A program made the translations under genes and the position numbers. A stretch of DNA of 56,028 nt from Candidatus Saccharimonadota bacterium (GTDB lineage Bacteria > Patescibacteriota > Saccharimonadia > Saccharimonadales > Saccharimonadaceae). Below are positions 33,870 through 42,054 of this stretch, piece by piece. The first letter of the stretch is position 1; each line of letters starts with the position of its first letter. The stretch spans positions 1 to 56,028 of the forward strand of contig JAPUEE010000018.1 of NCBI GenBank assembly GCA_027492735.1, in the 5' to 3' direction. The notes under the pieces were generated by a model, which was not told the DNA's origin, made no database searches, and was given only the letters and a program-made list of their open reading frames with translations.

Positions 33870-33946
33870 TGGTATCCCGGGAGGGAATCGAACCCCCGAC
33901 ACGAAGGATAGAAGCCTCCTGCTCTAATCCGCTGAGCTACCGGGAC
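33870..33946 (-). tRNA. tRNA-Arg (UCU)
   Basis: A 77-base tRNA with encoded CCA and anticodon TCT in loop CTTCTAT. Acceptor GTCCCGG pairs with CCGGGAT (G1-U72). Its first ten bases (33937-33946) are also the last codons and TAG of the upstream CofE-like gene. Confidence 0.93.
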
Positions 33947-34713
33947 CTGTTTTCTATTGTATCATAGCCGCCCGCGCCCTGCCGCCAATTAACAGAGTTT
34001 AGGAAGGGCGCGTAGAGGTCTTCGTTTTTGTCTACAAAGGTCGCGGCAATCTCCTCGGACGTAGGATCATGATCAACAAATTCTACAAAATTAGCGTCTG
34101 AGACGATGGCTATCGGCGTAGACTCAGTTCCTTCACCCATCACTACATTCGCAGCCGCTGCGAGACCACCGGCAATGGCCGAGACGGACACTTTGAATTC
34201 GTGATTAAACAAATCAGTCGTACCGCGTAGATCATTTAGCGCCTGAAAGCCACTCCAAGCCACCATGATACCAATCGTGCCACGCCGCAAGGGTGGTAAA
34301 CAGTTGCTGTCGGTGATAATTACCCCGACATTCTGACGGTTAAAATATTCGCGTAGGAATGTACGAGCTGCATTCGCCGAAGCAAAGGGGTCACTCGGCC
34401 ATAAGACCCAGTGTCCGTCACCATTACTTTCGTCTATTCCGGCACTCGCAATGAGTGTCCCTCGCGTAATAGCGAACCCATAGTTATAATCGGAAAACTC
34501 TGGCGGCAGATAATAATCGGCCTCTCGTTTGACTAGATCAGCTCGAGTTATCGAGTCAATATCAACCACGCGGTTTTCGCATAGTGCCACGACTTTCGAG
34601 CTAATAGCAACAACTGAGTTTTCCGGCAAATCCGCGATACTCTCTGCGAGCAAATCGTTCAAATTGATTTCACCAGCATGAACAATTCGTGTCTTTATTG
34701 CCTCAATCTTCAT
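33937..34713 (-). CDS. CofE-family gamma-glutamyl ligase (putative folate metabolism)
   Basis: A 258-residue protein of the F420-0:gamma-glutamyl ligase family (SSKVVALCENR, GTLIASAGIDESNGDG, ITDSNCLPPLRRGTIGIMVAWSGF). In CPR bacteria such genes are commonly labelled 'putative folate metabolism gamma-glutamate ligase'; no F420 genes are seen here, so a glutamyl-ligase role on folate or another acceptor is more likely. Its final ten bases are also the 5' end of tRNA-Arg. The -10 box TACAAT (34720-34725) is exactly six bases before ATG. Confidence 0.85.
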   Translation of the reverse strand: MKIEAIKTRIVHAGEINLNDLLAESIADLPENSVVAISSKVVALCENRVVDIDSITRADLVKREADYYLPPEFSDYNYGFAITRGTLIASAGIDESNGDGHWVLWPSDPFASANAARTFLREYFNRQNVGVIITDSNCLPPLRRGTIGIMVAWSGFQALNDLRGTTDLFNHEFKVSVSAIAGGLAAAANVVMGEGTESTPIAIVSDANFVEFVDHDPTSEEIAATFVDKNEDLYAPFLNSVNWRQGAGGYDTIENRSR

Positions 34714-34719
34714 AGCTCT

Positions 34720-34725
34720 ATTGTA
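34720..34725 (-). promoter_or_regulatory. -10 box of the CofE-like gene (predicted leaderless)
   Basis: TACAAT on the minus strand ends exactly six bases before ATG 34713. Confidence 0.55.
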
Positions 34726-34783
34726 TCTGACTACGCAGTGTTAGTAAAATTGAACGAACCAATTATCCAGGATAATCCTAGCC

Positions 34784-35287
34784 TCAGGCTAGATGTAATT
34801 CGCCGCCTTGCAATAGTTCGAATCCGCGACGGAGGACCTCGAATTCTTTGTCGTCCGCACCTTTTTCTGCGGAATACACCTTATCTAACTCATTGACTGC
34901 CATCCATACATATTCTGAATGATCGCTCGGATTGAGCGTGATAGTTTCTAATGAACTCGTAAACTCTGCAAAATAGACGACTTCTATGGAATGTGATTCC
35001 TTTATGTCATTCATGTAGGTAAAGCAAGCAAAAGGATCGCCTACGGCTATAGCTACTCCAAATTCCTCGTCTATTTCGCGCTGCAATCCCTCTACCATAT
35101 CTTCGCCGAATTCAATATGACCGCCCGGTAACTCAAACACGCCTGGCAAAAATTTCTTTGTCGTGGCTCGTTTAGGTAAAAATACTTTGTCTATTCCATC
35201 GAAATTATGATGGATAAACGCACAAGCCGTAAATACTTGCTGGCCTTCTGCTAGTTTCTCACTATCACCGATGAGTTGATTGGGCAT
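34784..35287 (-). CDS. Nudix hydrolase
   Basis: A 167-residue pyrophosphohydrolase. The Nudix box reads GGHIEFGEDMVEGLQREIDE followed by EFGV, a full G-x5-E-x7-REUxEExGU match (about residues 54-77). The substrate is not predictable; a nucleotide-pool cleaning role would suit the neighbouring HAM1-like gene. AAAGG precedes ATG. Confidence 0.9.
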   Translation of the reverse strand: MPNQLIGDSEKLAEGQQVFTACAFIHHNFDGIDKVFLPKRATTKKFLPGVFELPGGHIEFGEDMVEGLQREIDEEFGVAIAVGDPFACFTYMNDIKESHSIEVVYFAEFTSSLETITLNPSDHSEYVWMAVNELDKVYSAEKGADDKEFEVLRRGFELLQGGELHLA

Positions 35288-35333
35288 ATTATGAACCTTT
35301 CTGCTATAATTTCGTGTTTTATTATACTATGAC

Positions 35334-35897
35334 CTATCGACTTGCATACCAGTCAGCAGCATTGGTCCAGGCGTCATCCTGTAAACTATGCCCCTGGACA
35401 ATTCCTTTGTCCTGCAGTTCAGCGATAGTCGCACCGTCACCTTCGAGTTCGACAACACGCATAATAGGGGGACCGGTATGGCCTCGCGGCTCTGTAACAA
35501 ACACGCCCTTAATACGTTTGTTAAAAGTTACGATTTCATCAGCATCAATATAGGCAACGTGTTGTTCTAGATAAATTGTTCGATCGGTTTTGTCGCGCAT
35601 AATAGCCATAAAATCTTCGGGCGTAAACCACTGATTTATTGATTTCATGTACGGACCCGGGAATCCGTTCAACGCCGGAACGCTCCACGAATCGTCAGTC
35701 ACGAGCAAAGGTTTGCCGATAGCAGCGAAAGCTTTCCTAGCTTTGTCATGTAATATCGTATCAGCATCCTCGCCCTGAATTTCATCGATATCGATCACGA
35801 GCTGTTCGAGCGTAATACCACGATTAGAAAATGCAGCCTGGCCGATTGAAAACTTTTGGGCATTAGTTGTGGCGCAGAGTAGTGTAGATTTTTTCAT
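35334..35897 (-). CDS. HAM1/RdgB-like non-canonical purine NTP pyrophosphatase
   Basis: A 187-residue protein. The N-terminus has CATTNAQKFSIGQ (the T-x-N-x-x-K/F motif), then DIDEIQGEDADTILHDKARKAF and LLVTDDSWSVPALNGFPGPY, as in ITPase-fold enzymes. It would hydrolyse dITP/XTP to monophosphates. It is close to the usual length of about 190. The start has no Shine-Dalgarno, and a TAAGAT lies 14 bases upstream. Confidence 0.85.
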   Translation of the reverse strand: MKKSTLLCATTNAQKFSIGQAAFSNRGITLEQLVIDIDEIQGEDADTILHDKARKAFAAIGKPLLVTDDSWSVPALNGFPGPYMKSINQWFTPEDFMAIMRDKTDRTIYLEQHVAYIDADEIVTFNKRIKGVFVTEPRGHTGPPIMRVVELEGDGATIAELQDKGIVQGHSLQDDAWTNAADWYASR

Positions 35898-35914
35898 AGA
35901 GTAATAGAACTATC

Positions 35915-36724
35915 TTACCATAGGATGGTGACAGCCTGTATGTGTGAACACTCACCAGGTTGACCAGCAAAGTCACCCTGACCATTATATAAATCGCAGT
36001 CGCATGTATAGTGACCATCTCGCACTATGACACTATGATCGCTGTGATTACCAGCAACTATATATCCATCACCCGTTGGCCGTACTGCGCCATTCATACT
36101 ATAGTTTACTGCGTTATTAAACAGTTTATATAGCTGCGTGTAGCTGTCGCCTCTCGCATAACGGCACGCGAGGCGAGTAACTTTGTGACGCATTGTCTCG
36201 TCCATAGCTATAAATGTCTGGGTGCCTCTAGCAATGCCGTTTAGCGTATGCTGCAATTCTGCGCGGTTCTCAGGTGTAACACATAGTAACGCGACATCGT
36301 CACGAGCACGCACTGCCGCGATAAACTCATCGTCAGAATGGTATTTCACTGTTCCGACATACAGTGTAGCAGTATCTAAGATCTGGGTAACTAGTCGTTT
36401 GAAATCTGCAGAGTATAATTGCATCGGACCTATTTCGTCTATATACACCATATTTTTTGGATCAAATGGCGGTAAATCGTGCAGGAATTGATTGAGCGTC
36501 TCTACATCAACACCGTATTTCGACACTCGGATGGGACTCGGCGAATCCACACTCGCAAACATAGCTATTTTTCCCTCGGATGACACCAATTGAAAGCCAG
36601 TACGCTCTCCTTTTTCCAGCACCTCTTCGGCTACAAAGCCTTGTTTATTTGGTATTTGTTCGATAAAACCCTGAAGTAACTTTGTCTTGCCCGCCCCTGG
36701 CTTGCCCGTCAAAAGAAACTTCAT
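35915..36724 (-). CDS. THEP1-like NTPase fused to a SWIM zinc finger
   Basis: A 269-residue two-part protein. Residues about 1-170 resemble nucleoside-triphosphatase THEP1 (NTPase_1): P-loop GKPGAGKT (7-14), GFVAEEV, and the Walker B-like YIDEIGPMQLYS. Residues about 190-269 hold a SWIM-type finger: CDC (Cys-x-Cys), about 16 residues, then CSH (Cys-x-His). SWIM domains bind nucleic acid or protein. I know of no standard protein with this pair. The -10 box TATAAT (36736-36741) ends 11 bases before ATG. Confidence 0.8.
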   Translation of the reverse strand: MKFLLTGKPGAGKTKLLQGFIEQIPNKQGFVAEEVLEKGERTGFQLVSSEGKIAMFASVDSPSPIRVSKYGVDVETLNQFLHDLPPFDPKNMVYIDEIGPMQLYSADFKRLVTQILDTATLYVGTVKYHSDDEFIAAVRARDDVALLCVTPENRAELQHTLNGIARGTQTFIAMDETMRHKVTRLACRYARGDSYTQLYKLFNNAVNYSMNGAVRPTGDGYIVAGNHSDHSVIVRDGHYTCDCDLYNGQGDFAGQPGECSHIQAVTILW

Positions 36725-36735
36725 ACTCGTGTAGT

Positions 36736-36741
36736 ATTATA
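36736..36741 (-). promoter_or_regulatory. -10 box of the THEP1-SWIM gene
   Basis: A perfect TATAAT on the minus strand, 11 bases before ATG, immediately after the tRNA-Gly terminator T-run. Confidence 0.5.
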
Positions 36742-36745
36742 TCAT

Positions 36746-36768
36746 AAAAAGCCGCCCGACAGGGCGAC
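36746..36768 (-). terminator. Terminator after tRNA-Gly
   Basis: On the minus strand GTCGCCC and GGGCGGC pair (one G-U) around a four-base loop and are followed by TTTTT. Confidence 0.75.
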
Positions 36769-36790
36769 CGTTTCCGTTTTAGTTCCGATT

Positions 36791-36865
36791 TGGTGCGGGC
36801 GGAGAGAATCGAACTCTCGTCGCAAGTTTGGAAAACTCGAATATTAACCACTATACGACGCCCGC
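36791..36865 (-). tRNA. tRNA-Gly (UCC)
   Basis: A 75-base tRNA with encoded CCA, anticodon TCC in loop TTTCCAA, and acceptor GCGGGCG/CGCCCGC fully paired. Confidence 0.95.
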
Positions 36866-36898
36866 GTCACCATAGTATTGTATCAAAAGAGAGCAGAT

Positions 36899-39379
36899 TT
36901 ATCTACTAATACCGCCGCTGGCTTGGATGTCGGCGAGTGTAATCCTGATCCCAGATCCAGCAACCAGCTCACCGCTCAGCATTTTCTGGGCGATGATGTT
37001 CTCTACCGTACGCTGAACCACGCGGCGCATCGGCCTGGCACCCAGACGCGGATCATAGCCAGCATCCACCATAGCACGTTTAGCGTCATCATCTACTACC
37101 ACGCTCACCTTTTGGACTTCGAGATTTTTGTTAACTCCAGCCAATATGAGATCGATAACCTGCAACAGTTCTTCTTTGTTTAATGGTCTAAATACGACGA
37201 TTTCATCAAAGCGATTCAGGAATTCTGGCCTGAACTCTTGACGCTCTATCAGCTCATTAGTAATTTGTTCTTGGAACTGTTCCAGCTGGTAACCAGCATC
37301 AATATACTGACGGATCCGATCAGCACCAGCATTCGACGTGGCGATCAGAATAGTGTCGCGAAAACTAATTTCGCGGTTGTTGATATCGCGTAATACGCCC
37401 TCGTCGAGCACCTGCAATAGCGTAGTCAGAACGTTTGGATGGGCTTTTTCGATTTCATCGAGCAACACAACGCTGAACGGATTTTTCTGAACCTGGGCAG
37501 ACAACGAACTCGCATCGGTCGCCCCGTCGGCAATGAGTCGTGCGACGTCTTCGGCTCGAACATATTCGTTGAGATCAATGCGGACCATATGTTCCTCTCC
37601 GCCAAAGTAGACGGCGGCGAGACTCTTGGCCAGTTCAGTCTTGCCGACACCTGTTGGGCCGAGAAATAAAAAGGTGCCAATTGGACGGTTTTCGTTTCTC
37701 ACGCCAGCCCGAGCACGCCTAAGCGCTGCACTCACCGCTGTGACTGCGGTAGTCTGATTGATCATTCGTTCATGAATCAAGTTTTCTAGATTGAGCAACT
37801 TTTCACGCTCGCCCGCATCGCCAGAATCGACTGACCCTCCGACTTTGACTCCTAGCGTTTTTTCGATAGCGGCCGTCACAGATCTAGCCGTTACCAACCC
37901 CGACTCAGCATAGCTGGTTGCACTCTGGAGTAATTGAATGGATTTTTGCGGCTGCGCTACATCGTTGATATAGCGCTCGCTCAATCGATACGCCTCGGTC
38001 AACGACTGATAGGTAAAGGTTACATTACGTTGAAACTCTAGGCTAATGATCTGATCTTGCATCACTAACATAGTTTCTTCGCGATTCGGTGGCGCTACTT
38101 GTAAACGATTCAAAGCAGCTGCCAGGGCCGGTTTCGCCTGGGATATTTCCAAAAACTTTTGCTCGTCTAATGCTAAGATGAGCCGAATTCCGCCACCTTC
38201 TAGAATTGGTTGCAAAATATTTGAGATATCGACCGAACCGACGCCTTCTTCGAAAAACAATTGAGCATTATCGAGGAATAGAATGATATTTTTGGCTTTG
38301 TACGCCTCAACCAACAAGGTGTTAATGAGGCCCTCGATTTCACCTCGACCCGATGCGGCCGAAATGAGCGCTGCTGCATCCAACGCAAACACCTGACGAA
38401 AACGTATATTATCTGGCAACTGAACGCCGCCGTCCATCAGCGTTTCAGCAAAGCTGTCGACGATAGTGGCTTTGCCTACACCTAAAGGTCCGATCAGTGC
38501 CGCATTCTGTCTGCTGCCAGAGCTAAAATTATCGACTATCGCCGCTACTAATTCATGATGACTCTCGAGATGAACATTCAACGACCGACCGGACGCATAG
38601 CGCTCTGAGAGGTTGGTTGCAAAATGCTGCAACGTCGGAATATACCCAAAACTCCAATCTCGCCCGATGCCGCCGGTTAGTTTTGGCTGATCATGCTTTG
38701 CAATGAGAGCCGACAAATGCGCGAACCATTCAGCGCCGCTGATCATATCATTTTCATCGAGGTGTAGAGCATTTAAAACTTGTTTTGCCCCATCAGACAC
38801 ACGCACCAAGGCGGCCGTCAGTGTAGCAGATGAAATAGTGTCAGCTTTATCTGGCAAATTATCGTGAATCTTTAACATCTCTTGCCATACCGCAGCCGAA
38901 TCTGCCGGGTCCGAAGATACTAAATCCGGTAAGTATTGCGCCGAAATACCAAATCGTGCAAAGAAGAATCGCCCGCCATTCGTTTGACTAACAGCGATCA
39001 CCAAATCACGCGGACTAGGATGTTCCGGCAAAACACCTAGCACATCACCCGCTAAAATATCAGATAGATTTTGGGGTTTCTGGTTAGCAGGCAACTTGTC
39101 GAGATCATTTATTTTCCAGATATGAACCATCATTGGCCAGGCCGCTAGACCGAGCAGCAACCAGCCGATCGGCTCAGAGAAAAGTAATAGTGCTAGACCA
39201 CCAAATAATAGCAATAGTGCGACAATTACGGCGAGAAGATCTAATACTTTACCAAATCTGACACCAAAACGTGCCTTTGCAGCCCGCATTGCACCAAAAT
39301 CTAGACGAGTTTCCATGGTGCTCCAATACTCGTCATCACTATCAATCCAGCTACCGGCAGCAATGGCACTGCGGGCCAT
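36899..39379 (-). CDS. Membrane-anchored Clp-type AAA+ ATPase
   Basis: An 826-residue ClpA/B/C-like protein. Two adjacent helices (about 45-90) anchor it, replacing the free N-domain. The first AAA domain is degenerate: Walker A reads GPLGVGKAT (Ala after Lys) and the Walker B region FLDNAQ lacks the catalytic Glu. The second is intact: GPTGVGKTE, VVLLDEIEKAHPNV, NRFDEIVVFRPL and the C-terminal LGARPMRRVVQR. Without a clear ClpP loop I cannot say whether it is an unfoldase for a protease or a disaggregase. It starts inside the 39301 gene and is co-transcribed with it. Confidence 0.88.
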   Translation of the reverse strand: MARSAIAAGSWIDSDDEYWSTMETRLDFGAMRAAKARFGVRFGKVLDLLAVIVALLLLFGGLALLLFSEPIGWLLLGLAAWPMMVHIWKINDLDKLPANQKPQNLSDILAGDVLGVLPEHPSPRDLVIAVSQTNGGRFFFARFGISAQYLPDLVSSDPADSAAVWQEMLKIHDNLPDKADTISSATLTAALVRVSDGAKQVLNALHLDENDMISGAEWFAHLSALIAKHDQPKLTGGIGRDWSFGYIPTLQHFATNLSERYASGRSLNVHLESHHELVAAIVDNFSSGSRQNAALIGPLGVGKATIVDSFAETLMDGGVQLPDNIRFRQVFALDAAALISAASGRGEIEGLINTLLVEAYKAKNIILFLDNAQLFFEEGVGSVDISNILQPILEGGGIRLILALDEQKFLEISQAKPALAAALNRLQVAPPNREETMLVMQDQIISLEFQRNVTFTYQSLTEAYRLSERYINDVAQPQKSIQLLQSATSYAESGLVTARSVTAAIEKTLGVKVGGSVDSGDAGEREKLLNLENLIHERMINQTTAVTAVSAALRRARAGVRNENRPIGTFLFLGPTGVGKTELAKSLAAVYFGGEEHMVRIDLNEYVRAEDVARLIADGATDASSLSAQVQKNPFSVVLLDEIEKAHPNVLTTLLQVLDEGVLRDINNREISFRDTILIATSNAGADRIRQYIDAGYQLEQFQEQITNELIERQEFRPEFLNRFDEIVVFRPLNKEELLQVIDLILAGVNKNLEVQKVSVVVDDDAKRAMVDAGYDPRLGARPMRRVVQRTVENIIAQKMLSGELVAGSGIRITLADIQASGGISR

Positions 39380-39687
39380 AGTATCAAGCGAACTACACTA
39401 AGCAGTAACATGAGAAGCAATGTTATTAGTCCGAAAATAATCATAAAGGTTCGCATCACCGCACCAATAATGCGCGAAAATAGTCGATCTCCCCACGCGC
39501 GAAACTTTGAAGCTATATCATTCCCTGTTGCATCAGCAGAAATCTGCCTAAATGGTGCAAATAATGTCTTCGCGAGCAATGATATAGAAAAAAAATCGCT
39601 CGTTCGCTGCATCGAAAATTTGATTCTTTTGATTTGAGCACGCCATCCAGTGCCATACCACCAAGAGAAAAAACCCACCAAAATCAT
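39301..39687 (-). CDS. Small membrane protein upstream of the Clp-like ATPase
   Basis: A 128-residue protein from ATG 39687 (MILVGFFSWWYGTG). A basic/aromatic N-terminus precedes a region resembling an amphipathic helix, then two helices (about 70-95 and 100-122). No family is recognised. TATAAT exactly six bases before this ATG supports the start rather than the frame to 39744. The 3' end overlaps the Clp-like gene by 79 bases, so the two probably act together in the membrane. Confidence 0.7.
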   Translation of the reverse strand: MILVGFFSWWYGTGWRAQIKRIKFSMQRTSDFFSISLLAKTLFAPFRQISADATGNDIASKFRAWGDRLFSRIIGAVMRTFMIIFGLITLLLMLLLSVVRLILWPAVPLLPVAGLIVMTSIGAPWKLV

Positions 39688-39693
39688 GTAGTA

Positions 39694-39699
39694 ATTATA
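39694..39699 (-). promoter_or_regulatory. -10 box of the membrane protein/Clp operon
   Basis: A perfect TATAAT on the minus strand ends exactly six bases before ATG 39687. Confidence 0.6.
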
Positions 39700-39763
39700 C
39701 CATTGACCAGGCGAACGACAAAACGTTCTGCTAGCTCGTGACATATCATATGATTACGCTTAC

Positions 39764-39793
39764 TTGACGGCACTCTGTACTAATTGCTATACT
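39764..39793 (+). promoter_or_regulatory. Promoter of the 39847 pilin gene
   Basis: TTGACG (39764-39769), an 18-base spacer and TATACT (39788-39793) preceded by TGC. The leader is about 46 bases with GAAGGG. Confidence 0.6.
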
Positions 39794-39846
39794 TGTAACC
39801 ATAATTACGATTTGTTCATATATTTAGAAGGGTTGGGTAATAATAC

Positions 39847-40278
39847 ATGATGCAATCTAACAAACACAGCGGCTTTACTATCATAGAAGTAGTACTAGTC
39901 CTGGCGGTAGCTGGCATGATATTTATAGTAGTCTTCCTCGCCCTCCCAGCACTACAGAAAAATCAACGAGATAACGCTAGAAAACAAGATGTCGATAGAG
40001 TCGTAGGAGGCATCCAGCGTCATTTAGTCGATAGTACAGGCTGGCCCGTCTCTGGTATAGTATCGACTGGATTTTTTACTGACTTTGCAGTGGCTAGTGG
40101 TGCCCAATTCCGCGCCGCCGCCGCAGGTTGCGCAAAAGACACTGTTGGTACCTATGTTCAGATTGCTCCTGGATGTACCTGTAGTTACACGGGAAGTATC
40201 GACTATACCGCCCGTAGAGCGGCTATACATGTACTACTCGAAAGCGGTGTTACCTACTGCAAAGAAACTACTCGCTAG
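39847..40278 (+). CDS. Type IV pilin-like protein
   Basis: A 143-residue prepilin. The leader ends SG before FTIIEVVLVLAVAGMIF, the PilD site with Glu5, and the helix continues through FLALPALQKNQRDNARKQ. Three to four Cys in the C-terminal half (CAKD, CTCSY, TYCKE) may form disulfides, with the DsbA-like protein encoded just downstream. The first of two adjacent ATG codons (39847, 39850) is used here; either is possible. It is the intact paralogue of the frameshifted gene at 22747. Confidence 0.87.
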   Translation: MMQSNKHSGFTIIEVVLVLAVAGMIFIVVFLALPALQKNQRDNARKQDVDRVVGGIQRHLVDSTGWPVSGIVSTGFFTDFAVASGAQFRAAAAGCAKDTVGTYVQIAPGCTCSYTGSIDYTARRAAIHVLLESGVTYCKETTR

Positions 40279-40314
40279 CTCGTTGTGATATACTATTAAA
40301 CATAAAGGAGGGGT

Positions 40315-41067
40315 ATGAATAGACGATTATGGATCGTATTTGCTATCTTGGTTATTGCTACATTAGGTGGATTAGTTTGGTGGAAAAACACGACTGGCGA
40401 CAGTGGCACATCGTATGTTGACCACCTAGACAGTAACAAGCTCATAACCATAGATGACGTAGTAACCGCAAAAAATAAAGCTGCCAACGGCGGAAAAGTT
40501 GCCAGTGATTTCAGCGTTGACAAGAGCACTATCATTCCCGACCATTATCTAGGCGACACTACATCCAAGGTGATCGTCGTAGAATATGAGGACTTTGCCT
40601 GTAGCGCCTGTAACAGTTTTGCCCCATCGGCAAACAAGATCCACGAAGATTACAAAGACCGAGTTCTGTTCATTTATCGTAACTTCAATATCGGCCAAAA
40701 TACTTCGACTCTATCCGAGAGCGCTGCCGAAGCAGCTCACTTGCTAGGCGGCCAAGAGGCATATTGGAAAATGCACGACTTAATATTTAGCGATGAAACC
40801 TGCGTGGAAGGTAACGATAAAACAGTATGTCATGACACACTGGTGAACTACGCTAAACAAATAGGGCTCGATACTAACAAATTCAAAGAAGCCCTCACTA
40901 ACTATTCAGACAATGGTATTCAGGCAAAAATTCAACGAGATAAAAAGCTCGGTAGAAATGCAGGCGTAACCGCTACACCAACATGGTTCATCAACGGCGA
41001 AAAGATCGAGGGTGCCAATGCCTCTGGCATGCGTAGTGCTATCGATGTAGCACTAAAGAGCAACTAA
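40315..41067 (+). CDS. DsbA-like thioredoxin-fold protein, membrane-anchored
   Basis: A 250-residue protein. One N-terminal helix (about 5-23) anchors it. The thioredoxin fold has the active site C-S-A-C (about residues 98-101, FACSACNSF), a second Cys pair (TCVEG, VCHDT) and the cis-Pro segment TATPTWFING. It would oxidise or isomerise thiols outside the membrane. The neighbouring Cys-bearing pilin and the Cys-repeat surface protein are candidate substrates (inference). AAAGGAGG precedes ATG, 36 bases after the pilin stop, so it is probably in the pilin operon. Confidence 0.9.
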   Translation: MNRRLWIVFAILVIATLGGLVWWKNTTGDSGTSYVDHLDSNKLITIDDVVTAKNKAANGGKVASDFSVDKSTIIPDHYLGDTTSKVIVVEYEDFACSACNSFAPSANKIHEDYKDRVLFIYRNFNIGQNTSTLSESAAEAAHLLGGQEAYWKMHDLIFSDETCVEGNDKTVCHDTLVNYAKQIGLDTNKFKEALTNYSDNGIQAKIQRDKKLGRNAGVTATPTWFINGEKIEGANASGMRSAIDVALKSN

Positions 41068-41068
41068 T

Positions 41069-42010
41069 TTAAAACCAGTGGCGTCGTTTTGCTACGAGTA
41101 TAACGGTTATTATCGCTAGAACAGTTCCAATAATAATAGTGACAAACGCCCATGGATGATGTTGCATAGGCAGCTCAATATTCATACCATACATACCAAA
41201 AACGACATTTGGTAGTGCAATAAAAAACGTTGCCGCTGTGAGAGCTTTCATAGTACGGTTTAGCGAATTATTAGACAATGCAGCATAGGCTTCGCGAACA
41301 CTCACTATGCGAGCGACATTGGTGTCACACGTATGAATCGATTGTTCGACAGACAGTATAATGTCCTCGATCATATCTCGATCATTGTTAGTGAACGCTA
41401 AATGTTTAGATGTTGCGAGGCGTCTCATGAGCGACACCACTGGATCGAGAGCACTCGTAAAGCTATTGATTTGCTCTTCGACCAAAACAAAACGAATGAA
41501 ATCTTCGCTCTCTAATTTATTGCGTTGCATCTTGTCAATGATTTTCTTTACTAGTTGACTCTGACCTTTTATGTATAGTTCGTATTCATTAAATATTTGT
41601 GTCAGTATCTGCAGTAGAATAGATTTCGATGAACGCATCGAGAAAGTAACGTCGTTTCCTAGAAAATCTGCATTGTCTAGTTTAATCGGTGAAACCGTCA
41701 GTAGATCTGTCGCGCTATACACAATGAGGAGCGGACTAGTGGAAGTTGTCCCTGACTTGTTCATTCTCGGCCATCGCACATAGAGATAATCATGTGCAGC
41801 ATCATGGTCTAGGCGTGGAGATTCATGAATATCGAGTGCGTCGCTCAGATTGCCCGCTTTGAGCCCAAATCTCTCAGTAGTTACATCTAATTCTTCACGG
41901 CTCGGATCTTCGAGCGATATCCAAGCGTTTGCTATCGGACGCAGATCACCTAGTGGAATTACTTTGTGTGTCAGGCTCCCGCTCGTTGCTTTGGAAAAAA
42001 TCTCTATCAT
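41069..42010 (-). CDS. CorA-family magnesium/divalent metal channel
   Basis: A 313-residue protein of normal CorA length. It has a soluble N-terminal funnel of about 250 residues, then two C-terminal helices with the signature MYGMN (about 276-280) at the end of the first. A short basic end (AKRRHWF) follows the second helix. CorA admits Mg2+ and sometimes Co2+ or Ni2+. It converges on the DsbA-like gene by one base. The -10 box TATAAT (42019-42024) ends eight bases before ATG. Confidence 0.92.
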   Translation of the reverse strand: MIEIFSKATSGSLTHKVIPLGDLRPIANAWISLEDPSREELDVTTERFGLKAGNLSDALDIHESPRLDHDAAHDYLYVRWPRMNKSGTTSTSPLLIVYSATDLLTVSPIKLDNADFLGNDVTFSMRSSKSILLQILTQIFNEYELYIKGQSQLVKKIIDKMQRNKLESEDFIRFVLVEEQINSFTSALDPVVSLMRRLATSKHLAFTNNDRDMIEDIILSVEQSIHTCDTNVARIVSVREAYAALSNNSLNRTMKALTAATFFIALPNVVFGMYGMNIELPMQHHPWAFVTIIIGTVLAIITVILVAKRRHWF

Positions 42011-42018
42011 AGCTCTAG

Positions 42019-42024
42019 ATTATA
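42019..42024 (-). promoter_or_regulatory. -10 box of the corA-like gene
   Basis: A perfect TATAAT on the minus strand ends eight bases before ATG 42010. Confidence 0.5.
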
Positions 42025-42054
42025 GCGCTTGTGGTAACTATACGCAATCACCTA

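Noticed and set aside
33937-34713. F420 biosynthesis from the CofE-like gene
   Set aside because: No other F420 gene is present in the window and CofE homologues without F420 are common in this group, so the ligase acceptor is left open.
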